From Bacillota bacterium (GTDB lineage Bacteria > Bacillota > Clostridia > Acetivibrionales > JAEZXR01), in assembly GCA_023419605.1 (NCBI GenBank), contig JAEZXR010000114.1:73407-137406 (forward strand): a DNA stretch of 64,000 nucleotides. Reading direction: 5' to 3'. Shown here piece after piece: positions 25,384 through 33,692 of the stretch (the first letter of the stretch is position 1; the number at the start of each line of letters is the position of its first letter). A program made the translations under genes and the position numbers. Under the pieces are notes generated by a model. It was not told the origin of the DNA and ran no database searches. It worked only from the letters and a program-made list of their open reading frames with translations.

Positions 25384-26859
25384 TTATTCCAACTCCAGTA
25401 CAACTACTGATTTAGCCGGAAGTGATACGACGAGCTTACCTTGCTGCAGGGAAGCTCCGTGGAAAGTCTCGGGCTTTACATTTTCCGGGTTGTCGAAGGT
25501 GTTATGGGCATCCATGGCAGATGCTGTGAGGATGGTGCCGGATATTTTGGATACAGCCGCTCCTCTCAGTTCGCAGATCACTTCCATGGATTCCTTGGGA
25601 TTCAGATTGCACAGGGAAATGTGAATCTTATTTCCGGAAGCAATGGAAGCGGAAGCGCTGATGGCAGGGATGCCTTCATCACCGTATTTATAATCGGGCA
25701 CGTCCAGTTCCAGGGATAGAAGTTCAGCGTCCTGATGCACCTTGAACATGTTGAATACATGGTAGGTGGGTGTCAGAAGCATTTTTTCGCCTTCGGTCAG
25801 AAGGACGGACTGGAGGACATTGATCACCTGGGCGATATTTGCCATTTGCACCCTGTCACAGTGTTTGTGGAAGATGTTGAAGTTGATTCCTGCAACCAGT
25901 GCGTCCCTCAGGGTATTCTGCTGGTACAGGAACCCTGGATTGGTGCCCGGTTCTACATCGTACCAGGTGCCCCATTCGTCCACGATGAGGGCAACCTTTT
26001 TATCAGGGTCATAGTGGGTCATGATGGTATCATGTTTGGTGATGAGGGTGTCCATGACCAGGGTTTTCTTTAAAGTGGTGAACCATTGGGCTTCATCAAA
26101 CTGTGTAGAAGCTCCCTTATTCTGCCATGTACCCGGAAGGGTGTAATAATGCAGGCTCAAACCGTGCATAAAGCGTCCGGCTTCGCGCATCAGCACTTCC
26201 GTCCAGTGGTAATCCTCACTATTTGCACCGCAGGCGATCTTGAATACTTTATTATCGCCGAAATTCCTTACGTAGGTAGCATACCTGCGGTAGAGGTCTG
26301 CATAATACTCCGGACGCATATTGCCGCCGCAGCCCCAGTTTTCATTTCCCACACCGAAGTAGGTAAGCTTCCAGGGTTCTTCCTGTCCATTGGCTTTTCG
26401 CAGGTTTGTCATGGGCGATTCACCGTCAAAGGTCATGTATTCCACCCATTCCTGCATTTCCTGGACGGTGCCGCTGCCGACATTGCCGCAGATATAAGGC
26501 TCTGCACCAATGAGCTCGCAAAGCTTCATGAACTCATGGGTTCCGAAATGATTGTTTTCAACCACACCGCCCCAATGGGTATTGATCATTTTCTTCCGGG
26601 TTTCATAGGAACCGATGCCGTCCTTCCAGTGGTATTCATCGGCAAAGCAGCCGCCGGGCCAACGGAGAACGGGGATTTTAATTTCCCGTAGTGCTTCGAC
26701 GACGTCGTTTCGTATTCCATTGGTGTTAGGAATGGGGGAATCCTTTCCTACCCAGATGCCTTCATAAATGCACCGGCCAAGGTGTTCTGAGAAATGGCCG
26801 TAAATGTTTCTATTGATTTTTCCTTTTTTTATGTCTGTATTTAGTATCATTTTCGCCAT
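25384..26859 (-). CDS. abfA: Alpha-L-arabinofuranosidase, GH51
   Basis: 491-residue intracellular enzyme that removes terminal arabinofuranose from arabinan or arabinoxylan oligosaccharides. GH51 TIM-barrel with the N-terminal strand NRNIYGHFSEHLGRCIYEGIWVG, RWPGGCFADEYHWKDGIG, acid/base Glu173 (GVGNENWGCGG) and nucleophile Glu295 (LIVDEWGTWYD). The C-terminal beta domain closes with SLPAKSVVVLELE. There is no signal peptide. AAAGGAG lies 10 bases before the ATG. It lies downstream of, and on the same strand as, a second GH51 of another subgroup, with a 173-bp repeat-bearing gap between. Confidence 0.96.
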   Translation of the reverse strand: MAKMILNTDIKKGKINRNIYGHFSEHLGRCIYEGIWVGKDSPIPNTNGIRNDVVEALREIKIPVLRWPGGCFADEYHWKDGIGSYETRKKMINTHWGGVVENNHFGTHEFMKLCELIGAEPYICGNVGSGTVQEMQEWVEYMTFDGESPMTNLRKANGQEEPWKLTYFGVGNENWGCGGNMRPEYYADLYRRYATYVRNFGDNKVFKIACGANSEDYHWTEVLMREAGRFMHGLSLHYYTLPGTWQNKGASTQFDEAQWFTTLKKTLVMDTLITKHDTIMTHYDPDKKVALIVDEWGTWYDVEPGTNPGFLYQQNTLRDALVAGINFNIFHKHCDRVQMANIAQVINVLQSVLLTEGEKMLLTPTYHVFNMFKVHQDAELLSLELDVPDYKYGDEGIPAISASASIASGNKIHISLCNLNPKESMEVICELRGAAVSKISGTILTASAMDAHNTFDNPENVKPETFHGASLQQGKLVVSLPAKSVVVLELE

Positions 26860-26889
26860 GATAAAGATTCTCCTTTATATTTTTTACTG

Positions 26890-27009
26890 CAACCCTCATC
26901 CCTCTATCACCCTTCTCCCGAGCTCGGGAGAAGGGTGAAGCAGAAAAGCTTCGAAGCAGTTCCCAGTTCCCCTCTACCAAAATTGGTAGAGGGGTAGGGG
27001 AGAGGGTTA
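26890..27009. repeat. Palindromic intergenic repeat (CAACCCTC type) between the GH51 genes
   Basis: About 120 bp with ends CAACCCTC and GAGGGTTA, a 30-bp perfect palindrome at 26908-26937 (centre GAGCTC) and a second hairpin, CCCCTCTACCA/TGGTAGAGGGG (26969-26979 with 26984-26994). It probably affects mRNA processing between the two arabinofuranosidase genes. Confidence 0.75.
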
Positions 27010-27031
27010 AATCACCCAATTTGCAATCGCC

Positions 27032-28537
27032 TTACACTTTTTTCAGCCGGATTACATTCCAGGATAATTTGCTTAAGGTTGCCTTCAAGGTTCCATCCTC
27101 TACTGCCGCATTCCCCTTTTCATGAGGGACGACACGATGGGGGTCATCCATTGTATTGACGGCTTTTACATCCGGATGCTCCAGCACGATATGTTCTACC
27201 ACCCGGTAATTTCCAAAGCTGCGCAGGTCGCATTCGCAAAGTGTGGAGTCCTGGAGGTCCTTGTTTACTGCAAAAACAGTGACTTCATCATTCTCTTTGT
27301 TCAGTAGGGCAACAGCATCCAAAACAGGAACATCGGTAAAGTCCTTGCTGTCATAAACAGGGCTTTTGACAATGGTTTGCAGTACTACACCCCTGCCGTA
27401 TACCGAGGCGTGCATATACGGGTAAAAAATGGTTTGACGCCAGGACGTGCCTCCGTTGGCTGTCATAATGGGAGCGATGACATTGACCAGTTGCGCCAGA
27501 CAGGCTATCTTCACACGGTCTGCATGCCGCAGCAGTGTAATCAGCATGCTTCCCACCAGCAGCGCATCTTCAAAATTATAGATGTCCTCCAGCTGCGGAG
27601 GTGCTATAGACCATGGCTCCAGCTTTTTGTCGGCATCGTTGGAATGGTACCACACATTCCATTCGTCAAAAGAAAGGTGGATAGTTTTTTTACTGCGCTT
27701 TTTTGCTTTTACGTAGTCACAAATGGAGATTACTGACTTGATGAAAGCATCCATATCCATGGAACGAGCCAGGAAGTTGGCAGTATCGTTTTCGCGGTTT
27801 CCATAGTAGGTATGGAGGGATAGATAGTCTACATGCTCATAGGTATGGTCAAGAACCGTAGCTTCCCAATCGGCAAAGGTCTTCATGCCGCTGGAAGAAC
27901 TTCCGCAGGCAACCAGTTCCAGGGTGGGGTCCACCCATTTCATCGCCTTGGCGGTTTCGCAGGCAAGGCGTCCGTATTCCTCTGCGGTCTTGTGTCCGAT
28001 CTGCCAGGGGCCATCCATTTCATTGCCCAGGCACCAGACCTTGAACTTGTGGGGTTCTGCATAGCCGTGGGACCTTCTTAAATCGCTCCAATAGGTTCCC
28101 TGGGAGTGATTGCAGTATTCAACCAGGTTTCTTGCGGCATCGATGCCGCGAGTGCCCAGGTTCACGGCCATCATAACCTCGGAATTGACCTTCTTCGCCC
28201 ACTCGGCAAACTCATTGGTACCTACCTGGTTGGTCTCGGTGGTACGCCATGCAAGCTCCGTCCGCCGGGGCCGTTTTTCAACGGGTCCCACACCGTCCTC
28301 CCAGTTGTAGCCGGAAACAAAGTTTCCTCCCGGATAACGTACAATAGGAACCCGCAATTCCTTCACGAGCTCCATAACGTCCTTGCGGAAGCCTTTTTCG
28401 TCTGCCAGCGGATGCCCGGACTCATAGATTCCTCCATATACAGCCCGGCCCAGATGTTCGATGAAAGATCCATAGATTCTTCTGTCAACCTTTCCCACGG
28501 TGAAGTCTTTGCTGATTATTACTTGAGCCTTCTTCAT
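27032..28537 (-). CDS. abfA: Alpha-L-arabinofuranosidase, GH51 (second subgroup)
   Basis: 501-residue intracellular GH51. KVDRRIYGSFIEHLGRAVYGGIYE, RYPGGNFVSGYNWEDGVGP, acid/base Glu173 (CLGNEMDGPW) and nucleophile Glu292 (SFDEWNVWYH) are all intact. The sequence is close to the well-studied Bacillus/Geobacillus AbfA type, while its neighbour at 25384 is clearly divergent, so the pair was not made by a recent duplication. AGGAGG before the ATG is strong. It is the first gene after the divergent promoter region shared with the ArsR-type regulator. Confidence 0.97.
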   Translation of the reverse strand: MKKAQVIISKDFTVGKVDRRIYGSFIEHLGRAVYGGIYESGHPLADEKGFRKDVMELVKELRVPIVRYPGGNFVSGYNWEDGVGPVEKRPRRTELAWRTTETNQVGTNEFAEWAKKVNSEVMMAVNLGTRGIDAARNLVEYCNHSQGTYWSDLRRSHGYAEPHKFKVWCLGNEMDGPWQIGHKTAEEYGRLACETAKAMKWVDPTLELVACGSSSSGMKTFADWEATVLDHTYEHVDYLSLHTYYGNRENDTANFLARSMDMDAFIKSVISICDYVKAKKRSKKTIHLSFDEWNVWYHSNDADKKLEPWSIAPPQLEDIYNFEDALLVGSMLITLLRHADRVKIACLAQLVNVIAPIMTANGGTSWRQTIFYPYMHASVYGRGVVLQTIVKSPVYDSKDFTDVPVLDAVALLNKENDEVTVFAVNKDLQDSTLCECDLRSFGNYRVVEHIVLEHPDVKAVNTMDDPHRVVPHEKGNAAVEDGTLKATLSKLSWNVIRLKKV

Positions 28538-28560
28538 ATCGTTGACCTCCTGTGTAGTTA

Positions 28561-28600
28561 ATAAAAATATTAATTATAAATATTAATGTTAATAATATTA
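28561..28600. promoter_or_regulatory. AT-rich operator candidate between GH51 and ArsR-type regulator
   Basis: TATTAA-TG-TTAATA (28581-28594) is a perfect dyad embedded in repeated ATATTAAT words. ArsR/SmtB regulators usually bind AT-rich dyads of this size close to promoters. Confidence 0.5.
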
Positions 28601-28700
28601 TCATAATATTCCTTTGGATTGGTGTCAATATCTCTTTATATATTTACAAATTCGCGAAAGTGATTTATGATTATATTAATTACAGAGAGGGGAATACAGG

Positions 28701-29606
28701 ATGAAAATTGATGCGACGGAGAAATGGCTGCCGGTATACGAAGCATTGAGCAGTGATGTCCGGCTGAAGATAATACACCTTTTGGCGGAAAAGCCCATGA
28801 ATATAAAAGAGCTGGCACAGGAATTGGACTTAAGCAGTGCGATTCTTACTATGCATGTGAACAAGCTGGAGAAAGCGCAGCTGATTAAGTGTGAAAGAAA
28901 CAGAACCAGGGGAGCAGTACAGAAGCTCTGTTCTCTTGCTGTTGACTCCCTGGAAATTGAATTTCCTAATAAGGAAACAGTGACGAAAAAGTACCATGAG
29001 TTTTCCATACCTGTAGGGCATTATACGGATTTCAGTGCCGCTCCGACCTGTGGAATCGCCACGCCTGAAAAGGTCATCGGCCATTTTGATGATCCCAGGT
29101 ATTTCCTCGATCCCGAGAGGGTGAATGCGGGAATTCTTTGGTTTACCCAAGGGTATATCGAGTATAAGGTGCCCAACTATCTGTTATCGGTACAGAAACC
29201 GGAAGAATTGGAAATTTCCCTGGAGTTGAGCTCGGAGGCTCCGGGAATCAACAGCAATTGGCCATCGGATATTACTTTTTTTGTGAATGGCGAGAAGATC
29301 GGTATGTGGACCAGTCCCGGCGATTTTGGCGAGAACCGGGGAAAATATACGCCGGAATGGTGGAGCCTGGGTGTCGGCCAATATGGGCTGTACAAGATGA
29401 TACGCATTAACAGGGAAGGCTCTTTTATCGACGGAGTAAGGATTTCCGACGTAAATCTTTCCATGCTGGATATCCGGCAAAAATACTGGTCTTTCCGAAT
29501 TGCGGTGCTGGAGGAATCGGAACATGTCGGGGGAGTCACCCTCTTCGGAAAAGGCTTTGGAAACTATAACCAGGATATTGTTTTCAGACTCTATTACCAG
29601 CAGTAG
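28701..29606 (+). CDS. ArsR-type HTH regulator with C-terminal beta-rich domain
   Basis: 301 residues. Residues 8-95 form an ArsR/SmtB winged helix (LSSDVRLKIIHLLAEKPMNIKELAQELDLSSAILTMHVNKLEKAQLI). The rest (about 105-300) is not a metal-sensing part; it is beta-rich (GILWFTQGYIEYKVPNYLL, ISLELSSEAPGINSNWPSDITFFVNGEKIGMW, then GVTLFGKGFGNYNQDIVFRLYY) and looks like a jelly-roll ligand domain, so it may sense a sugar (inference). No ArsR metal cysteine set is present. It is divergent from the GH51 genes with an AT-rich dyad between, so it most likely controls them. Confidence 0.82.
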   Translation: MKIDATEKWLPVYEALSSDVRLKIIHLLAEKPMNIKELAQELDLSSAILTMHVNKLEKAQLIKCERNRTRGAVQKLCSLAVDSLEIEFPNKETVTKKYHEFSIPVGHYTDFSAAPTCGIATPEKVIGHFDDPRYFLDPERVNAGILWFTQGYIEYKVPNYLLSVQKPEELEISLELSSEAPGINSNWPSDITFFVNGEKIGMWTSPGDFGENRGKYTPEWWSLGVGQYGLYKMIRINREGSFIDGVRISDVNLSMLDIRQKYWSFRIAVLEESEHVGGVTLFGKGFGNYNQDIVFRLYYQQ

Positions 29607-29685
29607 GGTAGGCCTGCTTGAAAGGCAGGTAGGTCTCAAGGCCCGGCAAAGGCATACGGAAAGCTATAATTTCATCAATTCTAAG

Positions 29686-29722
29686 CAGGATGATTTTCAT
29701 GGGTCATCCTGTATTTCTTTTT
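29686..29722 (+). terminator. Terminator after the ArsR-type regulator
   Basis: CAGGATGA (29686-29693) pairs with TCATCCTG (29704-29711), then TATTTCTTTTT. Confidence 0.8.
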
Positions 29723-29914
29723 AATTGCAAATTTTCTATGGTCATACCTATGGGGCGAAAGGTATTTGAGCACTACATGAATCTGGAAGAAAATAGGCAA
29801 CATTGCCTAGAAAACTAAGGAATAACAGCGGATTTAGTTTACAGTGAATCTGTGCGAAAATTATAATGTACGGGAAGTAGGTTAGGATGGGAGAACCTCT
29901 TTTCACGCTTCTCA

Positions 29915-29960
29915 CTGTGTTTCAAGCAAGACTGAGCCAATCCGGCATTTTGAAACACAG
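29915..29960 (+). promoter_or_regulatory. Leader hairpin before the SLH protein gene
   Basis: CTGTGTTTCAA (29915-29925) and TTGAAACACAG (29950-29960), an 11-bp perfect stem with a 24-nt loop, ending 26 nt before the start codon. The sequence does not match a riboswitch class I know. Between 29723 and 29914 I see nothing definite. Confidence 0.5.
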
Positions 29961-29986
29961 CAAATAATTTTCAGGAGGTTGTTTAA

Positions 29987-31516
29987 ATGTACACAAATGC
30001 TCGTAACACCGTAAAGAAACGCGTAATGGTGCTGGCAGTAATCTTTTGCCTGATTGCTTCCTCCATACCGGTTTTTGCGTATGATCCAGCTCCTTTTACC
30101 GATGTTCCAAAGGAACATTGGGCTTATGCATCCATTATGAACATGGTAAGACTTGAAGTGATCGCCGGCTACCCGGATGGAACCTTTAAACCGGATAAAA
30201 TCGTGTCCAGGGAAGAGTTTGCAAAAATGCTGTGCGGCGCCACAAGCATTCCTCTTGCCAATCCGCGCACCAATACCTTCGGGGACGTAACAAAAGAGGA
30301 TTGGTCCTTCCGGTATGTGGAAACCGTTAAGGATTATCTTACCGGATATCCGGGTGCGAATGGCGGAAAGCCGCTTTTCCTCGGCAACCAGGATTCAACA
30401 AGGGAGGATGTAGCTGTTGCGTTGGTAAAAATCAAAGGATTTGACAAAACGAACATTCCAAACCCCAACATTTTGAAGGATATGTTCAAGGATACTGAAA
30501 GTGTTTCCTCCAGGCTGAAAGACCTGGTTTCCATTGCAGTGGAAAAGAAGCTGATTCAAGGCTTTGAGGATAACACAATCAGAGGAACCCAGTCTCTTAC
30601 GAGGGCGGAGGCGGCGGTACTCATCGACCGGGCCAATCGAATTGCCGGAGATGTCAAGGACACGGATTTGAAAACAAAAGCAGAGCTGCTCTCCATAAAG
30701 GTAGAAAGCAACAAAACTTCGGCATGCGTTGGAGATAGCTTCCAGGCAACAGCCAAGGGCTTTTATTCAAACGGTTCCACAAGAGATATTACTACGGAGG
30801 TTACATGGAATTCATCGGATTATTCCGTTGTGTCAGTGGCTGATGACGGTAAATTGGTGGCAAGCAAGGCCGGTAAAGCCGAAATAAGCGCCTCTTTGGA
30901 CGGTAAAAGCAGCAGTGTAAAAATTACAGTTACAGCACCAAGTAAAAATGAATGTGACGATATCAAATACATAAAGGTGACACCCAAAACAGGTACCCTT
31001 ACCATAAACCAGCTGGTGGCTTTGAAAGCAGAGGCTGTGAAAGAAAACGGACAGGTTATGGATGTTACAAACAGCTCTACCTGGGAATCTTCCAATTCCA
31101 ACGTTGCCATGGTAGATAATCATGGAAGAGTGGTAGGTTTGAAGGAAGGCTCTGTACAGATTAAGGTGAATTACAAGAACGTGATCGGACAATCCTCCAT
31201 GACAGTAAAGAAGTCGGTTGTAGATGATGTATACAAGCCGGGAGACAATGTGGATGTGAAGCTGGAAGCAATTTCTCTTTCCGCATCCTATCAGAAAATC
31301 CGAAAAGGAACACAGTTCAGTATTAAAGCAACGGGTATTTACTCCGATTCCAGCAGAAAGGATATAACAAATTTTGTTACATGGAGCGCGGATAATACCG
31401 GAGCTGCCCAGATCAACCAGGATGGCGTCATTATCGGGCTGAATGAAGGCCGGGTAAAAATAACCGCCTCCTTCGACGGTGAAACGAATTTTATGTATGT
31501 AGATGTCGTCCGATAG
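29987..31516 (+). CDS. Surface protein with three SLH domains and three Big2 Ig-like domains
   Basis: 509 residues, secreted (signal peptide 1 to about 31, VFA end). Three S-layer homology domains (about 35-75, 95-150, 155-205; for example FTDVPKEHWAYASIMNMVRL, IAGYPDGTFKPDK and SREEFAKML) anchor it to pyruvylated wall polymer. Three bacterial Ig-like group 2 domains follow (about 225-312, 320-405, 420-508), each with a TW-SS/SAD-x-x-VA pattern. There is no catalytic domain, so it is a structural or adhesive surface protein. CAGGAGG lies before the ATG. Confidence 0.93.
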   Translation: MYTNARNTVKKRVMVLAVIFCLIASSIPVFAYDPAPFTDVPKEHWAYASIMNMVRLEVIAGYPDGTFKPDKIVSREEFAKMLCGATSIPLANPRTNTFGDVTKEDWSFRYVETVKDYLTGYPGANGGKPLFLGNQDSTREDVAVALVKIKGFDKTNIPNPNILKDMFKDTESVSSRLKDLVSIAVEKKLIQGFEDNTIRGTQSLTRAEAAVLIDRANRIAGDVKDTDLKTKAELLSIKVESNKTSACVGDSFQATAKGFYSNGSTRDITTEVTWNSSDYSVVSVADDGKLVASKAGKAEISASLDGKSSSVKITVTAPSKNECDDIKYIKVTPKTGTLTINQLVALKAEAVKENGQVMDVTNSSTWESSNSNVAMVDNHGRVVGLKEGSVQIKVNYKNVIGQSSMTVKKSVVDDVYKPGDNVDVKLEAISLSASYQKIRKGTQFSIKATGIYSDSSRKDITNFVTWSADNTGAAQINQDGVIIGLNEGRVKITASFDGETNFMYVDVVR

Positions 31517-31582
31517 CCGATGAGAGCAGAATAAAAGAAAAAATCCCGGGCAAAATCCTTTTGCCCGTAAAAGTAGTAAGTC

Positions 31583-31612
31583 AGCACTTCCGAAAGGAGG
31601 TGCTTTTTCTTT
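31583..31612 (+). terminator. Terminator of the SLH protein gene
   Basis: AGCACTTCC (31583-31591) and GGAGGTGCT (31596-31604) followed by TTTTTCTTT. A second hairpin, CGGGCAAAA/TTTTGCCCG, lies at 31547-31567. Confidence 0.85.
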
Positions 31613-31765
31613 GCTATTTTATTTTGACGAATTCCTTAAAAAATAATTATAGCGCCGCTGTATCTGTAAAAATATAGAAAATTATTCAACTGTTTTGAAA
31701 AAAAAGTCCATTGTTAAGTTTTAATGAGCAGACTAGAATGAAAATAAAGAAAAGGAGGTAAAAGC

Positions 31766-32126
31766 GTGTTAAAAAATCAGTGTATCGTCAAAAAGCTCCT
31801 TGGATTCACTACCGTGCTGCTTTTGATATTTTCCATCTCCGCCTCTGCATGGGCAGGGTATGTACAGTTTAACAACTTCATCGTGCAACAGCGTGCCGAC
31901 CCCTGGGTGTACAAGCATACCGACGGCTATTACTATATGACGGCCTCGGTTCCGGAGTATGACCGCATCGAACTACAAAAGGGCCGGACTTGCCGACAGC
32001 AGTTGGATATCCTTTGAGTCCTATGCGACTCCGGGGCGATACCTGAAGCATTATAACTATCAGCTGGTGGTGGGAGCGGTCGGCACATCCACCGAAAAGC
32101 AGGATGCCACTTTTCTGGAAGAATGA
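31766..32126 (+). pseudogene. GH43-CBM42 remnant (both ends kept, middle deleted)
   Basis: It opens with a good ribosome binding site (AAGGAGG), a GTG start and a signal peptide, then a GH43 N terminus (FIVQQRADPWVYKHTDGYYYMTASVPEYDRIEL). After about 73 codons this frame runs into unrelated residues and stops at about 32017. In another frame the sequence reads GLADSSWISFESYATPGRYLKHYNYQLVVG and TEKQDATFLEE, the last third of an arabinose-binding AbfB (CBM42) domain, ending with TGA at 32124. Most of the catalytic domain and the start of the CBM are gone. Two intact GH43/CBM42 genes follow directly, so this is the dead first member of a local family. Confidence 0.85.
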
Positions 32127-32170
32127 CCGGAGAAGATCAAATGGAATGAAGTAAGAGAAAGGAGTTTTTT

Positions 32171-33622
32171 ATGGTAAGAAGTATCAGTTTCAAAAAATGG
32201 TCTGCCTTGTTATGTGTATTAGCTCTTTTGGCAGGGATTTTTCCTGTAGCATCTACCACTGTCTCAGCTGCCACAAATCGGGTAGAAAGGCTGGAGGCCT
32301 ATAATTATGCCGGGTATTTTCTACGGCATGCGGATATGGCTGTCCGGCTGGATTCCAATCCAGCTCCCATTTATGACAGTCGGTTTGTGGAACGGCCAGG
32401 CCTGGCTGATTCAAACTGTGTATCCTTTGAATCGGTCAATTATCCGGGATATTATCTGCGACATGTGGATTTTGTCCTGAAATTGGTGAAAAACGACAAT
32501 TCCACCCTGTTTAAACAGGATGCTACCTTTAAAAGGGTGCCTGGACTTGCCAATTCCTCCTACGCCTCCTTTCAGTCGTATAATTATCCGGACCGGTACA
32601 TCCGCCACGTTAATTTTGTAGCGCAGATCACTACCATATCTACCGATACGGATAAATCCGATGCCACATTCAAGGTGACGGAAGAAGCCAATACTTTCAA
32701 CAACCCCAGGGATACCGGTGTGGAAAAACCGGACCCATGGGTGTTTAAACATACCGACGGGTACTATTACGGCATGCATACCGTGATGCAAAACGGCCAG
32801 TATATCCCGCAACTGAAGCTGTACAAAAGCAAATCCCTGACAAACCTCTTTACCACAGGGACCAGCAAGGTAATCTGGACTGCACCGTCAAGCGGATGGA
32901 ACAACAAGGATATCTGGGCACCGGAGTTATATTGGATCAATAATGCATGGTATATTTACTACAGTGCCAACTGCAGAATCGGCGTACTGTCAAACAGCAG
33001 TGCCGACCCCATGTCCGGCACCTGGACCGACAGGGGACGAATCAGTCCCGATGTATGGGCCATTGATGGGACGATATTGAACCAAAACGGTAAAATGTAT
33101 ATGCTGTGGTCCGGACAGAATAACGGACAGGTTATCAACATCACCCAGATGTCCGGCCCCACCACCTTCACGGGGCCCACGGTGCAGATTTCCGAGCCCT
33201 CTTATTCCTGGGAAACGCAGGGCCTGAGAGTCAATGAAGGGCCTGAAATATTGCAGCGGAACGGAAAAACTTTCTGCATTTACTCCGCAAGCTATTGCGC
33301 AACCCAGTATTACGCCCTGGGCATGCTGACCTGTTCCAGTACGGCGGACCCCATGGTGCGCAGCAATTGGACCAAATCCCCGAATCCTTTATTCCAGGCT
33401 TCTCCAGAGGATGGGCTCTATGGAACGGGGCACTGCAGCTTTACCAAATCCCCGGACGGAACCCAGGATTGGCTGGTATACCATGCCACTACCGTACCCT
33501 CCAGTTCCTATCAGCCAAGGTATGTTGCCATGCAGCAGTTCGTATGGAACAGCGATGGTACGCCTAACTTCTGGGGGCCCTGCGGCAGAAAAATTGCCAT
33601 TCCCAAGCCTTCTGGCGAATGA
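32171..33622 (+). CDS. Secreted GH43 arabinofuranosidase with N-terminal CBM42 (AbfB)
   Basis: 483 residues. Signal peptide 1 to about 34 (VSA end). Residues 36-170 are the AbfB beta-trefoil that binds arabinofuranose side chains, with three repeats of the form Y-x-x-RH (YFLRHADM, YYLRHVDF, RYIRHVNF). Residues 185-483 are a five-bladed GH43 catalytic domain with base Asp188 (PDPWVF), pKa modulator Asp299 (AIDGTIL) and acid Glu359 (EGPEIL). It likely removes arabinose from arabinan or arabinoxylan outside the cell. The CBM-first order is the reverse of the next gene. AAAGGAG precedes the ATG. Confidence 0.92.
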   Translation: MVRSISFKKWSALLCVLALLAGIFPVASTTVSAATNRVERLEAYNYAGYFLRHADMAVRLDSNPAPIYDSRFVERPGLADSNCVSFESVNYPGYYLRHVDFVLKLVKNDNSTLFKQDATFKRVPGLANSSYASFQSYNYPDRYIRHVNFVAQITTISTDTDKSDATFKVTEEANTFNNPRDTGVEKPDPWVFKHTDGYYYGMHTVMQNGQYIPQLKLYKSKSLTNLFTTGTSKVIWTAPSSGWNNKDIWAPELYWINNAWYIYYSANCRIGVLSNSSADPMSGTWTDRGRISPDVWAIDGTILNQNGKMYMLWSGQNNGQVINITQMSGPTTFTGPTVQISEPSYSWETQGLRVNEGPEILQRNGKTFCIYSASYCATQYYALGMLTCSSTADPMVRSNWTKSPNPLFQASPEDGLYGTGHCSFTKSPDGTQDWLVYHATTVPSSSYQPRYVAMQQFVWNSDGTPNFWGPCGRKIAIPKPSGE

Positions 33623-33692
33623 TTTGTGCAGAAAAGTGTGAAATTTTCCAAAATCAAGGAAGGAAAAATTTTATATCCGGAGGTTGAAAGAT

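Noticed and set aside
29800..29986. Riboswitch upstream of the SLH protein gene
   Set aside because: The hairpin is clear but the loop lacks the conserved core of GEMM-I, c-di-GMP-II, SAM, or other classes I can recall.
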